DNA of 53,539 nucleotides. Origin: Bacteroidota bacterium. Lineage in GTDB: Bacteria > Bacteroidota > Bacteroidia > Chitinophagales > Chitinophagaceae. The stretch lies in assembly GCA_026391455.1 (NCBI GenBank), contig JAPLEH010000032.1, positions 1-53,539 of the forward strand, in the 5' to 3' direction. Within the stretch, counting starts at the first letter, position 1, and every line of letters starts with the position of its first letter. The position numbers were made by a program, and so were the translations under genes. Of the stretch, positions 1 to 7,379 are shown in pieces. The notes below the pieces were generated by a model. That model searched no databases. It was given only the letters and a program-made list of their open reading frames with translations, and was not told the DNA's origin.

Positions 1-396
1 CCCGGCAATGCGTGGGTTACGGTAAAGGCCGTAGGCAGTGGGCTCTTTGCTCTAGCCTGGCTGCTGGCTATTGGCTGGCTGGTAAAGCTTGCTGCCTGGT
101 GGTGGCGCCGGGTAAAATGGAGAAATGCATCGCTGGCCAGCGTCGTACATGCGCAGCAGGAGGTAAAAATGACATACGATGCAGATGGGTTTCGCTTTGA
201 GGGCAATTATTTCGACAGCGGGTTTAAGTGGGAGCTTTTTGAGTATTACACTGTACACAAAGGTTCGCTGTATCTGTTTACCATTCCCGCCCTCTATGAA
301 AGCCTTTTCTTTGCTCCGCAAGAAGTGGGAGAAGAGCACTATCAGGCGCTGGTGCGGCTGGCGAAGGAGCGGCTGAAGCAGTTTCCGGTCGGGTAA
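1..396 (+). CDS. YcxB-like membrane protein, C-terminal part (5' end outside window)
   Basis: Frame 1 is open from the first base to the stop at 394-396, giving 131 residues of a protein that begins upstream of the window. It starts in a hydrophobic stretch (about residues 12-33, rich in Leu, Ala, Trp), consistent with a membrane segment followed by a basic Trp/Arg turn. The rest is a soluble beta-rich domain with a GSLYLFTIPALYESLFF stretch and a terminal helix ending near KERLKQF. This resembles the cytosolic YcxB-like C-terminal domain, where a strand reading like 'yyLyl....a.yiPk' precedes a short helix. The function of that family is not established. The internal ATG at 169 is not needed as a start, because the membrane segment upstream is in frame. 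The family call is moderate; that it is a real partial gene is fairly sure. Confidence 0.6.
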   Translation, partial: PGNAWVTVKAVGSGLFALAWLLAIGWLVKLAAWWWRRVKWRNASLASVVHAQQEVKMTYDADGFRFEGNYFDSGFKWELFEYYTVHKGSLYLFTIPALYESLFFAPQEVGEEHYQALVRLAKERLKQFPVG

Positions 397-721
397 TTTT
401 ATAGCTTGCAAATGCACAAGCAAGACAGCCGCATCTTTTTTCTACAAGCCGGTAAAAAAAAATCATACTATCATTACGATTTTCATCCGGGCTACACATC
501 AATCATATATATTTACCCCGATAGTTGCACATCGCTATGGCTGCCCGGCCATACACACTTCCCGGATGGCAGCAGGGGGTAGGCCTGCCCATCTGTTTTT
601 TACCCGGCCTATAGACGGTAAGCAGATAAGTGCTTAAGTATTTACCAAGCGCCCCAACAGGCCAGTGTATTCCTATGCAGCCTGCTCAGCATGCAACCCG
701 TATTTAACGCTCATTATTCGT
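397..721. other. Intergenic stretch without a recognised gene
   Basis: No open frame here looks protein-like and no convincing RNA gene was seen. It separates the YcxB-like gene from the small lipoprotein gene and presumably holds the promoter of the latter, although no clear TTG/TAnnTTTG pair was found. Confidence 0.4.
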
Positions 722-871
722 ATGCTTATGAAGAAAGACAGCAGGAAGTATGTCTTATTGTATGTAATGGGGGGAGTGTTGCTGTATGCATCCTGCCGTA
801 GTACAGTTTCGGGCATTGCAATCTATAAATCAACAAACCCTGAAAAAACCAAATTCATTAAAATCTATTAA
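722..871 (+). CDS. Small putative lipoprotein
   Basis: A 49-residue protein starting MLMKKDSRKY. A basic N-terminus and a hydrophobic core (YVLLYVMGGVLLYASC) end in a cysteine that fits a lipobox (L-Y-A-S-C), so a lipoprotein signal peptide is likely and the mature part would be only about 26 residues. An ATG six bases further in (728) is an equally good start. It lies 10 bases before the next secreted-protein gene and probably shares its transcript. No family is recognised. The short length makes it uncertain, but the signal sequence argues for a real gene. Confidence 0.45.
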   Translation: MLMKKDSRKYVLLYVMGGVLLYASCRSTVSGIAIYKSTNPEKTKFIKIY

Positions 872-881
872 ACGGAGTACT

Positions 882-1331
882 ATGATAAAAAAACTGATTC
901 CTGCTTTCTTCATATTCTTTGCCTGGAGCAAATGCAGTTTTGGGTTCAACAATTTTTCCCAATACGATAAAGTGTACAAATTGCCAACCCATGTAACAGA
1001 TACATTAGTGCCGTTTTTCACCGGCCTGAGCTTGCAATACTTTTCCGGCAAGCCCGTTGACACATTTTTATCGAAAATACCGGTAAACTATGCAGAAATG
1101 AAAATAGGCCCCGGAGACCAATTGAAAAAAGCCCACTTCCTGTATATCCGGTATAGCATTGGGGTAAGTCTAGCCATTTATATTAAAGAGTTTAATTTCA
1201 TGAAGCCCCATCCTCCGGCAAGCAACTGGAATATTACTTTGCTTCGAAAAGAAAGTATCGACAGAATTGAAATTTATAATGGGGTGAATTGTATCAACGG
1301 ATGCCAGTCAATAAATGCCGGTGCCTATTAG
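882..1331 (+). CDS. Secreted protein of unknown function
   Basis: A 149-residue protein. The ATG at 882 was chosen because it opens a classic Sec signal peptide (MIKKLIPAFFIFFAWSKCSFG); the longer in-frame start upstream would bury it. The mature part has alternating hydrophobic/polar stretches. One central segment (GDQLKKAHFLYIRYSIGVSL...) resembles a small beta-sheet domain, and two Cys in a CINGC pattern near the C-terminus could form a disulphide. No family is recognised. It is close behind the small lipoprotein gene and likely cotranscribed. Confidence 0.55.
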   Translation: MIKKLIPAFFIFFAWSKCSFGFNNFSQYDKVYKLPTHVTDTLVPFFTGLSLQYFSGKPVDTFLSKIPVNYAEMKIGPGDQLKKAHFLYIRYSIGVSLAIYIKEFNFMKPHPPASNWNITLLRKESIDRIEIYNGVNCINGCQSINAGAY

Positions 1332-1439
1332 TTGATTTTAGTCTGGAATTAATCATAGCTACCCGCCCGGCAAAACAATAATGAATGGCAACCGGCTTTT
1401 GAGTGCCAGGAGAAGAAATCATTGGTTGCCTGCTATTCG

Positions 1440-2075
1440 TGTTTCAACCGCCTTTCTCTTCATTTACTTTGCCTCTCTCTTTCGGCAATTTGTCAGGCAG
1501 TATAGCTGCTTCGCCTTGCTCATTTTTTCTCCGGCGTAGCTGATTTTATTTATGGAGGGTGTAGCTGCTTCATTTGCGGGGGGCGTGGCATGGTTGGCCT
1601 TACTAATTTTTCTCCCGCGCTGCTCTTTACATCCTTCACGGTGCTGATTTATTTTATGGCATTGCTACTATCATCCCCCGCGCAGGTCAGGGGTTCTCCC
1701 ACGTCTCTCATCCCCTTTCTGCCGATGCTCATCTTTTTTTACGGATTGCTGATTTTATTTCCCGCATTGCTGTTTCTTTCGCTTGCGCTGGTCATCGTTT
1801 CGCCCATGTATGTATTATTATTTCCCGCGTGGCCCAACGTCTTTTCCGAATTGCTGTTTTTTTTCCGGCGTTATACTTCATTTTCCACGCGTTGATCATC
1901 GTTTGTCCGGCGTTGCTCTTCGCTTCCTGCACACTGCCTGCCTCGTTGTATGCGGTGCTGTTTTTTTTCCGGCGTTACGCTTCTTCTCCTTCACGTATCT
2001 CTTTACTTCCCCCGCGATGCTCTTCACCTGCTTCGCGTTGCTAAAAAAAATCTGGCGTTGCTCTGTACACTGTAA
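1440..2075. repeat. Degenerate pyrimidine-rich repeat region
   Basis: About 600 bases carry a decayed repeat with a core close to CCSGCRTTGCTG followed by T-rich runs (for example near 1530, 1610, 1760, 1890 and 1965). Spacing is irregular, roughly 20-60 bases. On the complementary strand the core reads AGCAAYGCSGGRAAAAA, which would encode S-N-A-G-K-like units, but the frame is repeatedly interrupted. Frames that are open here give only hydrophobic, low-complexity peptides and are not annotated as genes. It may be a decayed repeat-protein gene or a non-coding array. Confidence 0.45.
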
Positions 2076-2137
2076 TTGGGTGATTTTCAATGGTGGGGTG
2101 ACGTTTTGTCTCCCAAAGGAGGCTTGCCCTGCGGAGT

Positions 2138-2185
2138 ATTTCCCAAATAGGAGTGGCCCTTGCTGACCATTCCTATTTGGGAAAT
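2138..2185. repeat. Perfect 15-bp inverted repeat with 18-base spacer
   Basis: ATTTCCCAAATAGGA (2138-2152) is repeated in inverse at 2171-2185. Extending inward, TGG/CCA (2154-2156 and 2167-2169) also pair, so an RNA stem of about 19 positions with one mismatch is possible. It sits directly beyond the terminator of the minus-strand gene. Confidence 0.65.
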
Positions 2186-2210
2186 AAAAACCCGGCCAGG
2201 AATGGCCGGG
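2186..2210 (-). terminator. Intrinsic terminator of the minus-strand gene ending at 2240
   Basis: A perfect 8-bp stem CCCGGCCA/TGGCCGGG with a 4-base loop (2191-2210) is followed on the minus strand by a run of five T (2186-2190). It lies 30 bases past the stop codon of the 297-residue gene. Confidence 0.85.
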
Positions 2211-2239
2211 TGAGATTCCTATGAACAATAATCAACTAC

Positions 2240-3133
2240 TTATTTCTCCAGGGCAGCATTTTGCAGCAAAGCCTGGCCGCGCTTTACGATTACCGTTACC
2301 TCCAGCGGCTTATACCCTTCCTTTTCAAAGAGGATCACCAGCGGTACCGCCGGCTGTGCATTGAGATAGTAGCTGCCATCTGTTGCAGTAAGCGTGGTAG
2401 CACTGGTACCTTTGAGCGATACCAATACACCCGCCAGTACACTTCCACCGGCCTTATCGGTTACCACTCCCTCCACTCGCGTTTTGCGGCGGGCGGGATT
2501 TACCACCGCACGCTTAATGAGGTACTGCGCATAAAAATCCGGATACTTGTCTTTAAAGAGCAACATCATCCCATCTAACTGGCCATTGAAAAGATCGGTA
2601 AGGCTGCGTAAATTGTCTGACACCAACTGACCAGCCTGCTTTCGCTCCGCAATAAAATTGCGCGGCGCATTGCCGGTATTGAATTGCTCCAATTGCGCTG
2701 CAAAATCTGCCAGCAACGATTCATTCATACCATGCGCTTTCAGCGGCTCCAGCAGCTTCTGCGCCTGCGCCAGTATATTGCTGGCTACCGTGCTCAACTG
2801 CAAGGGTGTGGTGCCAAACACTTCGCCCCGGCTCAGGCTCATTGCATTACGCAAGGCCGTATCCCCGGCTTTTTCGGCATAGCCCTTCATTACTGCCGCT
2901 ACAGAAAAAGTAATTTCTGCAAGGTCTTTCCGCTGATCGTTGCGCGTGGCAGTAGTAGCCGTTACTTTACTGGTTCGCATCGATTCTGCCGCATCTATCC
3001 TGTCGAGCAGGGCTTTTGCTGCCTGATAGGCACTGGCAAATACGGGTTCTTCATTGGTAATGGCCTCATTGTTGGCCAAATGTGCAAGTGCAAGCTTATA
3101 CGCTTTGTACTTTGCGGTTTCGACATTCGTCAT
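2240..3133 (-). CDS. Helical protein with C-terminal carboxypeptidase-regulatory-like domain
   Basis: 297 residues. Residues 1-210 are predicted mostly helical and polar, with no signal peptide or membrane segment, and resemble no family I know. Residues about 220-297 match the carboxypeptidase-regulatory-like beta-sandwich common in Bacteroidota: RVEGVVTDKAGGSVLAGVLV, then a TATDGSYYL turn and a hydrophobic strand before EKEGYKPLEV. This fold usually occurs in secreted or outer-membrane proteins, so a version fused to a soluble helical domain without an export signal is unusual. It has its own terminator at 2186-2210. Function unknown; possibly a structural or binding module. Confidence 0.8.
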   Translation of the reverse strand: MTNVETAKYKAYKLALAHLANNEAITNEEPVFASAYQAAKALLDRIDAAESMRTSKVTATTATRNDQRKDLAEITFSVAAVMKGYAEKAGDTALRNAMSLSRGEVFGTTPLQLSTVASNILAQAQKLLEPLKAHGMNESLLADFAAQLEQFNTGNAPRNFIAERKQAGQLVSDNLRSLTDLFNGQLDGMMLLFKDKYPDFYAQYLIKRAVVNPARRKTRVEGVVTDKAGGSVLAGVLVSLKGTSATTLTATDGSYYLNAQPAVPLVILFEKEGYKPLEVTVIVKRGQALLQNAALEK

Positions 3134-3423
3134 AACATATTGTTTTAAAATAAAAAAAACGTACGGATCTTACCGGTTGCCTTTAATAGCAACGGATAGC
3201 GAAGTGTAGTATCAAAACAGGGTATAGTGGAAGTAATTTCTCTTAAACGATTGCAAGATAAAATGTATTTGAAGCTACTTATACGTATGTAGTTAGCCGG
3301 GTGCTAACCGCATTAATGAAAAATGTATTCAAACGATGAACGTTGAATTTTGGGGTATGAAAATGGTTTTATTTCTTATTACGTAGTGGTGCTAAGGGGA
3401 AAGCCTTAGTTATTGTGGCAATC

Positions 3424-3470
3424 ATTGCCGAAGGCAATAGAATAATACTGCGCGACTACAAGTCGCGCAG
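3424..3470. repeat. Two adjacent perfect hairpins (REP-like)
   Basis: ATTGCC-gaa-GGCAAT (3424-3438) is followed by CTGCGCGACT-aca-AGTCGCGCAG (3448-3470), a perfect 10-bp stem with a 3-base loop. No T-run follows on either strand, so these look more like repetitive extragenic palindromes than terminators. They lie in the 405-base gap between two minus-strand genes (3134-3538), which otherwise shows nothing recognisable. Confidence 0.6.
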
Positions 3471-3538
3471 AGCGGAGCGGAACTGCATCTGTTAATCAAA
3501 TACAATTATTCATCTCAAAATAAGTAGTGCGCCTTACA

Positions 3539-4570
3539 TCACCCTGCAAAATGCGACTCCGAATAGAATTCATAATTATCCGCATTTTTGATCGCCTTCT
3601 GTGGTTTTGTTTTTGCCAGCCGGATACAGCTTTCTAACGAATAATCATAATCATCGGTACCCCCGGAAGCATGGCTGTGCTCGTGTACCAATGTGCCTGC
3701 CTGCGATGACAGGCCCGTATGCGGCGCATTCCAGAATTCTGTGCAAAGCCAGATCACACGTCCGCCAATTGTAGTGTATGCATAATCGCTGTCGGCACAA
3801 TCGCTGCCATTGATATGATAACTGAATTCGGTCCGCTCCATCCGCTCACGCATTTTTCCTAATACCGATGCTGCATGCCCCGCCCGCTCTTCGGTATATA
3901 CTCCAAACCATTTTTTATAGCGGTTGTCTTTCCTGAATTTGCTCACCGCCCGCTTCAGGTATTTGTAACAATTCTTATGTGCTTTGCCGATCACTTTCTT
4001 TTGTGCATCCGTACCCCCCACAATTTTGGCTTCCCGCAGTATGCCGGCGGGCAATTCCGCCAACTCCGCCATCATGTCTTCCTGCTCCATACGCAGTTGC
4101 TGTCCGATTGTTTGTTTTCCTGCTTCTGTTACAGTGCGTATTACAGCAGCCTGCTGGTTATCGGCCACGATTTCTGTCTGTACTGTTGTTATTCCAAACA
4201 ATTCCGGTTCCGCTTCATCACGTTCCGGAATGATCACCAGTTGGCGGTCATCAAACTGAATGGAATATGTTCCCGGTTTGGATACATCATACGCATTACT
4301 GATATCCACCTCATGAGAAAGGGTTTCATCTATATTCAGCAGGATATATTCGGTGGGTTTGGGCAATGCCCGTTTCACCAAATAGCCATCATAAGGCACG
4401 CTCATCCCATCTACTTCCACTTTCAGGCAATCGGACCGCAGCCCTTCCAATGGCGTATTCCTTTTCAGCACCATAACGGCTGTATCCGAATGGTTTGTTA
4501 TGCTGAAACGAATGAGCAGCATTTCAGCTGTGCTGGACAGTATCGTGATGGAAGTGGTCACTGAAGTCAT
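3539..4570 (-). CDS. M35 family (deuterolysin/aspzincin-type) metallopeptidase
   Basis: 343 residues. The zinc motif H296-E-H-S-H300 is followed by GGTDDYDYS, the aspzincin GTxDxxY signature in which D307 is the likely third zinc ligand. The downstream NADNYEFYSES stretch also matches M35 enzymes such as fungal peptidyl-Lys endopeptidases. Residues 1-115 form a beta-rich N-terminal domain (GYLVKRALPKP...) of the kind preceding M35 catalytic domains. Cys residues near 201, 258, 276 and 315 may form disulphides. No Sec signal peptide is visible, although the family is normally secreted; the final Gly of GTxDxxYG is Ser here. Likely a zinc endopeptidase; export route unknown. Confidence 0.85.
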   Translation of the reverse strand: MTSVTTSITILSSTAEMLLIRFSITNHSDTAVMVLKRNTPLEGLRSDCLKVEVDGMSVPYDGYLVKRALPKPTEYILLNIDETLSHEVDISNAYDVSKPGTYSIQFDDRQLVIIPERDEAEPELFGITTVQTEIVADNQQAAVIRTVTEAGKQTIGQQLRMEQEDMMAELAELPAGILREAKIVGGTDAQKKVIGKAHKNCYKYLKRAVSKFRKDNRYKKWFGVYTEERAGHAASVLGKMRERMERTEFSYHINGSDCADSDYAYTTIGGRVIWLCTEFWNAPHTGLSSQAGTLVHEHSHASGGTDDYDYSLESCIRLAKTKPQKAIKNADNYEFYSESHFAG

Positions 4571-4884
4571 GGCAGGAGATTTTATGCTGAATAAATATAA
4601 CCTTTTCCCATACTATACATTCAGATCAGAAGATAAACTACCCGTTTTTTGGCAGATGGATGCGATTTTAACGAATCATCAGTTTATCTTTTCAACTCCT
4701 GCATTGACGGATTATCGCTAAAGATTTGATGAATTATCGGTTGATAATATTGCATGTAAAACTCACTATGTAAAACAAGAACAGCATTCGCGCTTATCCA
4801 TGCTCTAATCATTAATATTCTCTGGGTAATGCAGAGATCATACCTGACCGATAGCCCATCAAGATAATCAACAACAACATGCGA
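4571..4884. other. Intergenic stretch, nothing recognised
   Basis: AT-rich stretch upstream of the M35 gene and downstream of a small minus-strand gene. The short open frames here have no protein-like character. It presumably holds the M35 promoter, but no clear element is visible. Confidence 0.4.
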
Positions 4885-5055
4885 TCAAATCCTGTCCTTT
4901 CTTCTTTGCTTATCCATAATTGTCGTTTCCACCGAATCCGGCGCATCCGGGTCCATGCGTTTTTTATCCCGTCTGTTTTTAAAAAATAACAATACCATTA
5001 CGGTTAAGGTAATGATGGCAATCAGCACAACAGACAATGTATTTGACATATCCAT
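4885..5055 (-). CDS. Small single-pass membrane protein
   Basis: A 56-residue protein starting MDMSNTLSVV; the ATG at 5055 (or 5049) was chosen because the hydrophobic helix follows at once, while the longer frame adds an unlikely polar leader. One membrane helix (about residues 6-26, VVLIAIITLTVMVLLFF) is followed by a basic and acidic tail (KNRRDKKRMDPD). The charge pattern suggests N-out/C-in topology. No family is recognised. Confidence 0.5.
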   Translation of the reverse strand: MDMSNTLSVVLIAIITLTVMVLLFFKNRRDKKRMDPDAPDSVETTIMDKQRRKDRI

Positions 5056-5239
5056 TTGGTAAAACCGGTTTAAATAACCCGGCTTCCCATCTGTAAGGTA
5101 CACTTATAATCAGGAGAACGGTGTACAGAAGAAAAGGTGGTAGCGCAATAACCCACTGAAAACCCGGGCGGTTAAATGCACCTTTACTATATTCTTATAA
5201 TATTGTATATTACTGTTTAAACCAAAAACTACACCCGTT

Positions 5240-5488
5240 ATGCCAGTAACCACCCTTCCCCGCCCCGCCAAACGCCAGCAAAAAAAATCGGTTTTAAAAG
5301 CCACACCGACCGGATCCCTTATTGTAGCCAATGAACACCTGCCGCATGCGGGATGGGGTGCCTGCACCTCAAAGGGCTGCACCTGCAAACAATATGTACG
5401 ATCAGAAGTCCGTGATCAATTCTCTTCCACAGGCCATCAGCCCAGCCCCTGTGCTACCTGCGGGCATGATGTACGTTATCACGCTTAA
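5240..5488 (+). CDS. Small Cys/His-rich putative zinc-binding protein
   Basis: 82 residues. The N-terminal third is basic (PRPAKRQQKK). The C-terminal half holds C42, C47, C49 and then C71-A-T-C74-G-H76 with H81, a spacing that fits one or two zinc sites (the CxxCGHxxxxH ending is typical of small zinc ribbons). No membrane segment. No named family is recognised; it stands alone with its own upstream region. Confidence 0.6.
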   Translation: MPVTTLPRPAKRQQKKSVLKATPTGSLIVANEHLPHAGWGACTSKGCTCKQYVRSEVRDQFSSTGHQPSPCATCGHDVRYHA

Positions 5489-5631
5489 GTAAGCTGATAG
5501 TTTTTGCCGTGAACAGCTTACAGTGAGCGGATTTACCTTTTTCTAAAAAAATCGGGTGATCCTGTCCGCCCATGGAATGCCCGTTCGTCATATATCCAAA
5601 CAAACTATTTTTAAACAACAAAACAGTTTTT

Positions 5632-5967
5632 ATGGAAAAATTTATGCTGATCTTTCATGGCGGTATACCTACCGATCGTTCACCCGAAGAAATGCAGGCC
5701 AATATGGGTAAATGGATGGCCTGGATCGACAAACTTGCCAAAGCCGGCAAATATGTATCCGGCGAACCCCTTCACCCCGGTGGTAAACTGATCAAAGGGA
5801 GTGCTACCAACGTTACCGACGGTCCCTATACCGAAGGAAAAGAGATTGTTGGCGGATACTTTATCGTGAATGCGGCAGATTATAATGAAGCTGCAGCTCT
5901 TTGCGCGGATTATCCCGACTACGAAATCGGCGGCAGCATACAGGTGCGGCAAGTAATGAAAATGTAA
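5632..5967 (+). CDS. YCII-related/DGPF-domain protein
   Basis: 111 residues; the ATG at 5632 was preferred because it begins the domain (MEKFMLIFHGG), whereas the frame extends upstream without domain content. It shows the ferredoxin-like YCII/DGPF fold features: an N-terminal strand YMLL-type, a helix with MGKWMAWIDKLAKAG, and the TDGPYTEGKEIVGGYFIV signature strand. These DGPF proteins are regularly encoded beside ECF42 sigma factors, and such a gene follows 129 bases downstream. Their biochemical role is unknown; a link to oxidative or antibiotic stress has been suggested for the group. Confidence 0.9.
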   Translation: MEKFMLIFHGGIPTDRSPEEMQANMGKWMAWIDKLAKAGKYVSGEPLHPGGKLIKGSATNVTDGPYTEGKEIVGGYFIVNAADYNEAAALCADYPDYEIGGSIQVRQVMKM

Positions 5968-5983
5968 GACAGATAGATAATAT

Positions 5984-6005
5984 CTACCCGATTGCTATCG
6001 GGTAG
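5984..6005. promoter_or_regulatory. Perfect hairpin between the DGPF and sigma-factor genes
   Basis: CTACCCGAT-TGCT-ATCGGGTAG forms a 9-bp stem with a tetraloop 16 bases after the DGPF stop. An A-rich rather than T-rich stretch follows, so it is not a standard terminator; it could protect or partially separate the two messages. Confidence 0.5.
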
Positions 6006-6096
6006 TGAAAAAATAATAAGAGACCTCCCGCTCGTACTGTGTGCAATACGGAGTACCTGACTTATTTTCACCTGTTGATCTATAACTTTTAATTAC

Positions 6097-7353
6097 ATGT
6101 CTGGCGCTGTATCTGTCAACCAACTGGTCGATCATCTTTTCCGGCAGGAGTCGGGAAAGATGATCGCCATTTTATCGAAGCTGGTGGGTTTTCAAAATCT
6201 GGAAACTGCACAGGATATTGTACAGGATACGCTCGTGCAGGCCATGTCAGTGTGGAGCTTTAATTCCATTCCCGACAATCCTACAGGCTGGCTGCACCGG
6301 GTGGCCCGAAACAAAGCCATCGATTATATCCGGAGAGAAAAGAAATTCCGGACCATCAGCCCGCAATATGCTTATCTGCTCGAATCAGAATGGGCGCTTT
6401 CCTCTACCGTTCACCAATTATTTCTGGAAAACGAAATACACGATAGCCAGTTGCGGATGATGTTTGCCTGTTGTCATCCCTCCATTGCTCCCGAATCTCA
6501 GGTAGCACTCATCTTAAAAACATTGTGCGGCCTGAGTACCTCCGAAATTGCCCGCTCCTTTTTAACCGGCGAAGACACCATTACCAAGCGCATTTACCGT
6601 GCCAGGGAAAAAATCAAATCAGAAAAAATAGAAATGGACGTGCCCTCCGGTAATGAACTGGGAGAACGACTGGATGCTGTGTTACGCTCCTTGTATCTGT
6701 TATTCAATGAAGGATACAATTCTTCTCATCCTGATTGGCTTATACGGGAAGATCTGTGTCAGGAAGCCATGCGGCTCTGCCTGCTGCTCACCGAACATGC
6801 ACATACCGGTTATCCCCGGGTAAAAGCATTATTATCACTCATGTGCTTTCAGGCCTCCCGCCTGCCGGCACGGCTCGATGATAAAGGGAATATTATTTTA
6901 CTGAAGTACCAGGATCGTGAAAAATGGTACCGGCCGCTCATTCAAAAAGGATTTGAATACCTGGATGACTCCTCTCACCCGTTTGAAATTTCTCCCTTTC
7001 AACTGGAAGCCGCAATCGCTTCCTTACATGCCGCAGCACCGTCGTTTGAAAAAACAGACTGGACGCGTATTCATCAGCTCTATGAATGGCTGTACCAATT
7101 GCAACCCAATCCGGTGGTAGCTATGAACAAAGCTATTGCAGCAGCCTATGCGATCAGCCCGCAAGAATCCCTTCGCTTATTACAGGAAGTACAGGGTCTT
7201 GAAAAAAACCATATTTATCATGCCTGCCTGGGTGAAGTGTATCTGGACTTGCACAACGGACCGCAAGCCAAACATTCATTTGAACAGGCATTAACCCTTA
7301 CCACTTCGCGCAGCGAACAACTCTTATTGCAGCAAAAGATCAGCCTTTGTTGA
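6097..7353 (+). CDS. ECF42-type RNA polymerase sigma factor with C-terminal TPR-like extension
   Basis: 418 residues, about twice a normal ECF sigma factor. Residues about 10-80 carry region 2 (AQDIVQDTLVQAM, GWLHRVARNKAIDYIRR). Region 4 follows at about 125-180 (PESQVALILKTLCGLSTSEIARSF, a helix-turn-helix). The remaining ~230 residues are the helical extension of the ECF42 group (YLLFNEGYNSS..., then TPR-like repeats in LQPNPVVAMNKAIAAAY and ACLGEVYLDL). ECF42 factors lack an obvious anti-sigma factor; the C-terminal extension is needed for activity in the studied example, and target promoters commonly drive DGPF genes such as the one just upstream. A near-consensus TAACTTTT lies six bases before the ATG. 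Confidence 0.92.
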   Translation: MSGAVSVNQLVDHLFRQESGKMIAILSKLVGFQNLETAQDIVQDTLVQAMSVWSFNSIPDNPTGWLHRVARNKAIDYIRREKKFRTISPQYAYLLESEWALSSTVHQLFLENEIHDSQLRMMFACCHPSIAPESQVALILKTLCGLSTSEIARSFLTGEDTITKRIYRAREKIKSEKIEMDVPSGNELGERLDAVLRSLYLLFNEGYNSSHPDWLIREDLCQEAMRLCLLLTEHAHTGYPRVKALLSLMCFQASRLPARLDDKGNIILLKYQDREKWYRPLIQKGFEYLDDSSHPFEISPFQLEAAIASLHAAAPSFEKTDWTRIHQLYEWLYQLQPNPVVAMNKAIAAAYAISPQESLRLLQEVQGLEKNHIYHACLGEVYLDLHNGPQAKHSFEQALTLTTSRSEQLLLQQKISLC

Positions 7354-7375
7354 AAGCCACGGTTTCTTACATTTG
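7347..7375 (+). promoter_or_regulatory. Bacteroidota-type promoter for the GNAT-like gene
   Basis: TTG (7347-7349), an 18-base spacer and a perfect TAnnTTTG (TACATTTG, 7368-7375), with the ATG only four bases further at 7380. Transcription would start at or next to the start codon. Confidence 0.5.
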
Positions 7376-7379
7376 CTCC

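Noticed and set aside
1590-1895. A 101-residue hydrophobic open frame and overlapping frames to 2228
   Set aside because: Composition follows directly from the pyrimidine-rich repeat DNA (Phe, Leu, Ser, Pro); no start signal and no consistent frame.
3875-4564. A 229-residue open frame opposite the M35 gene
   Set aside because: It is the antisense of a gene with clear zinc-protease motifs; its Cys/His/Phe-rich composition is a typical shadow.
4500-4721. A 73-residue frame across the M35 start region
   Set aside because: Overlaps the 5' end of a well-supported gene on the other strand and reads into a non-coding gap.
5984-6005. Terminator of the DGPF gene
   Set aside because: The stem is strong, but an A-rich stretch instead of a T-run follows on the coding strand, so it was kept only as a hairpin.
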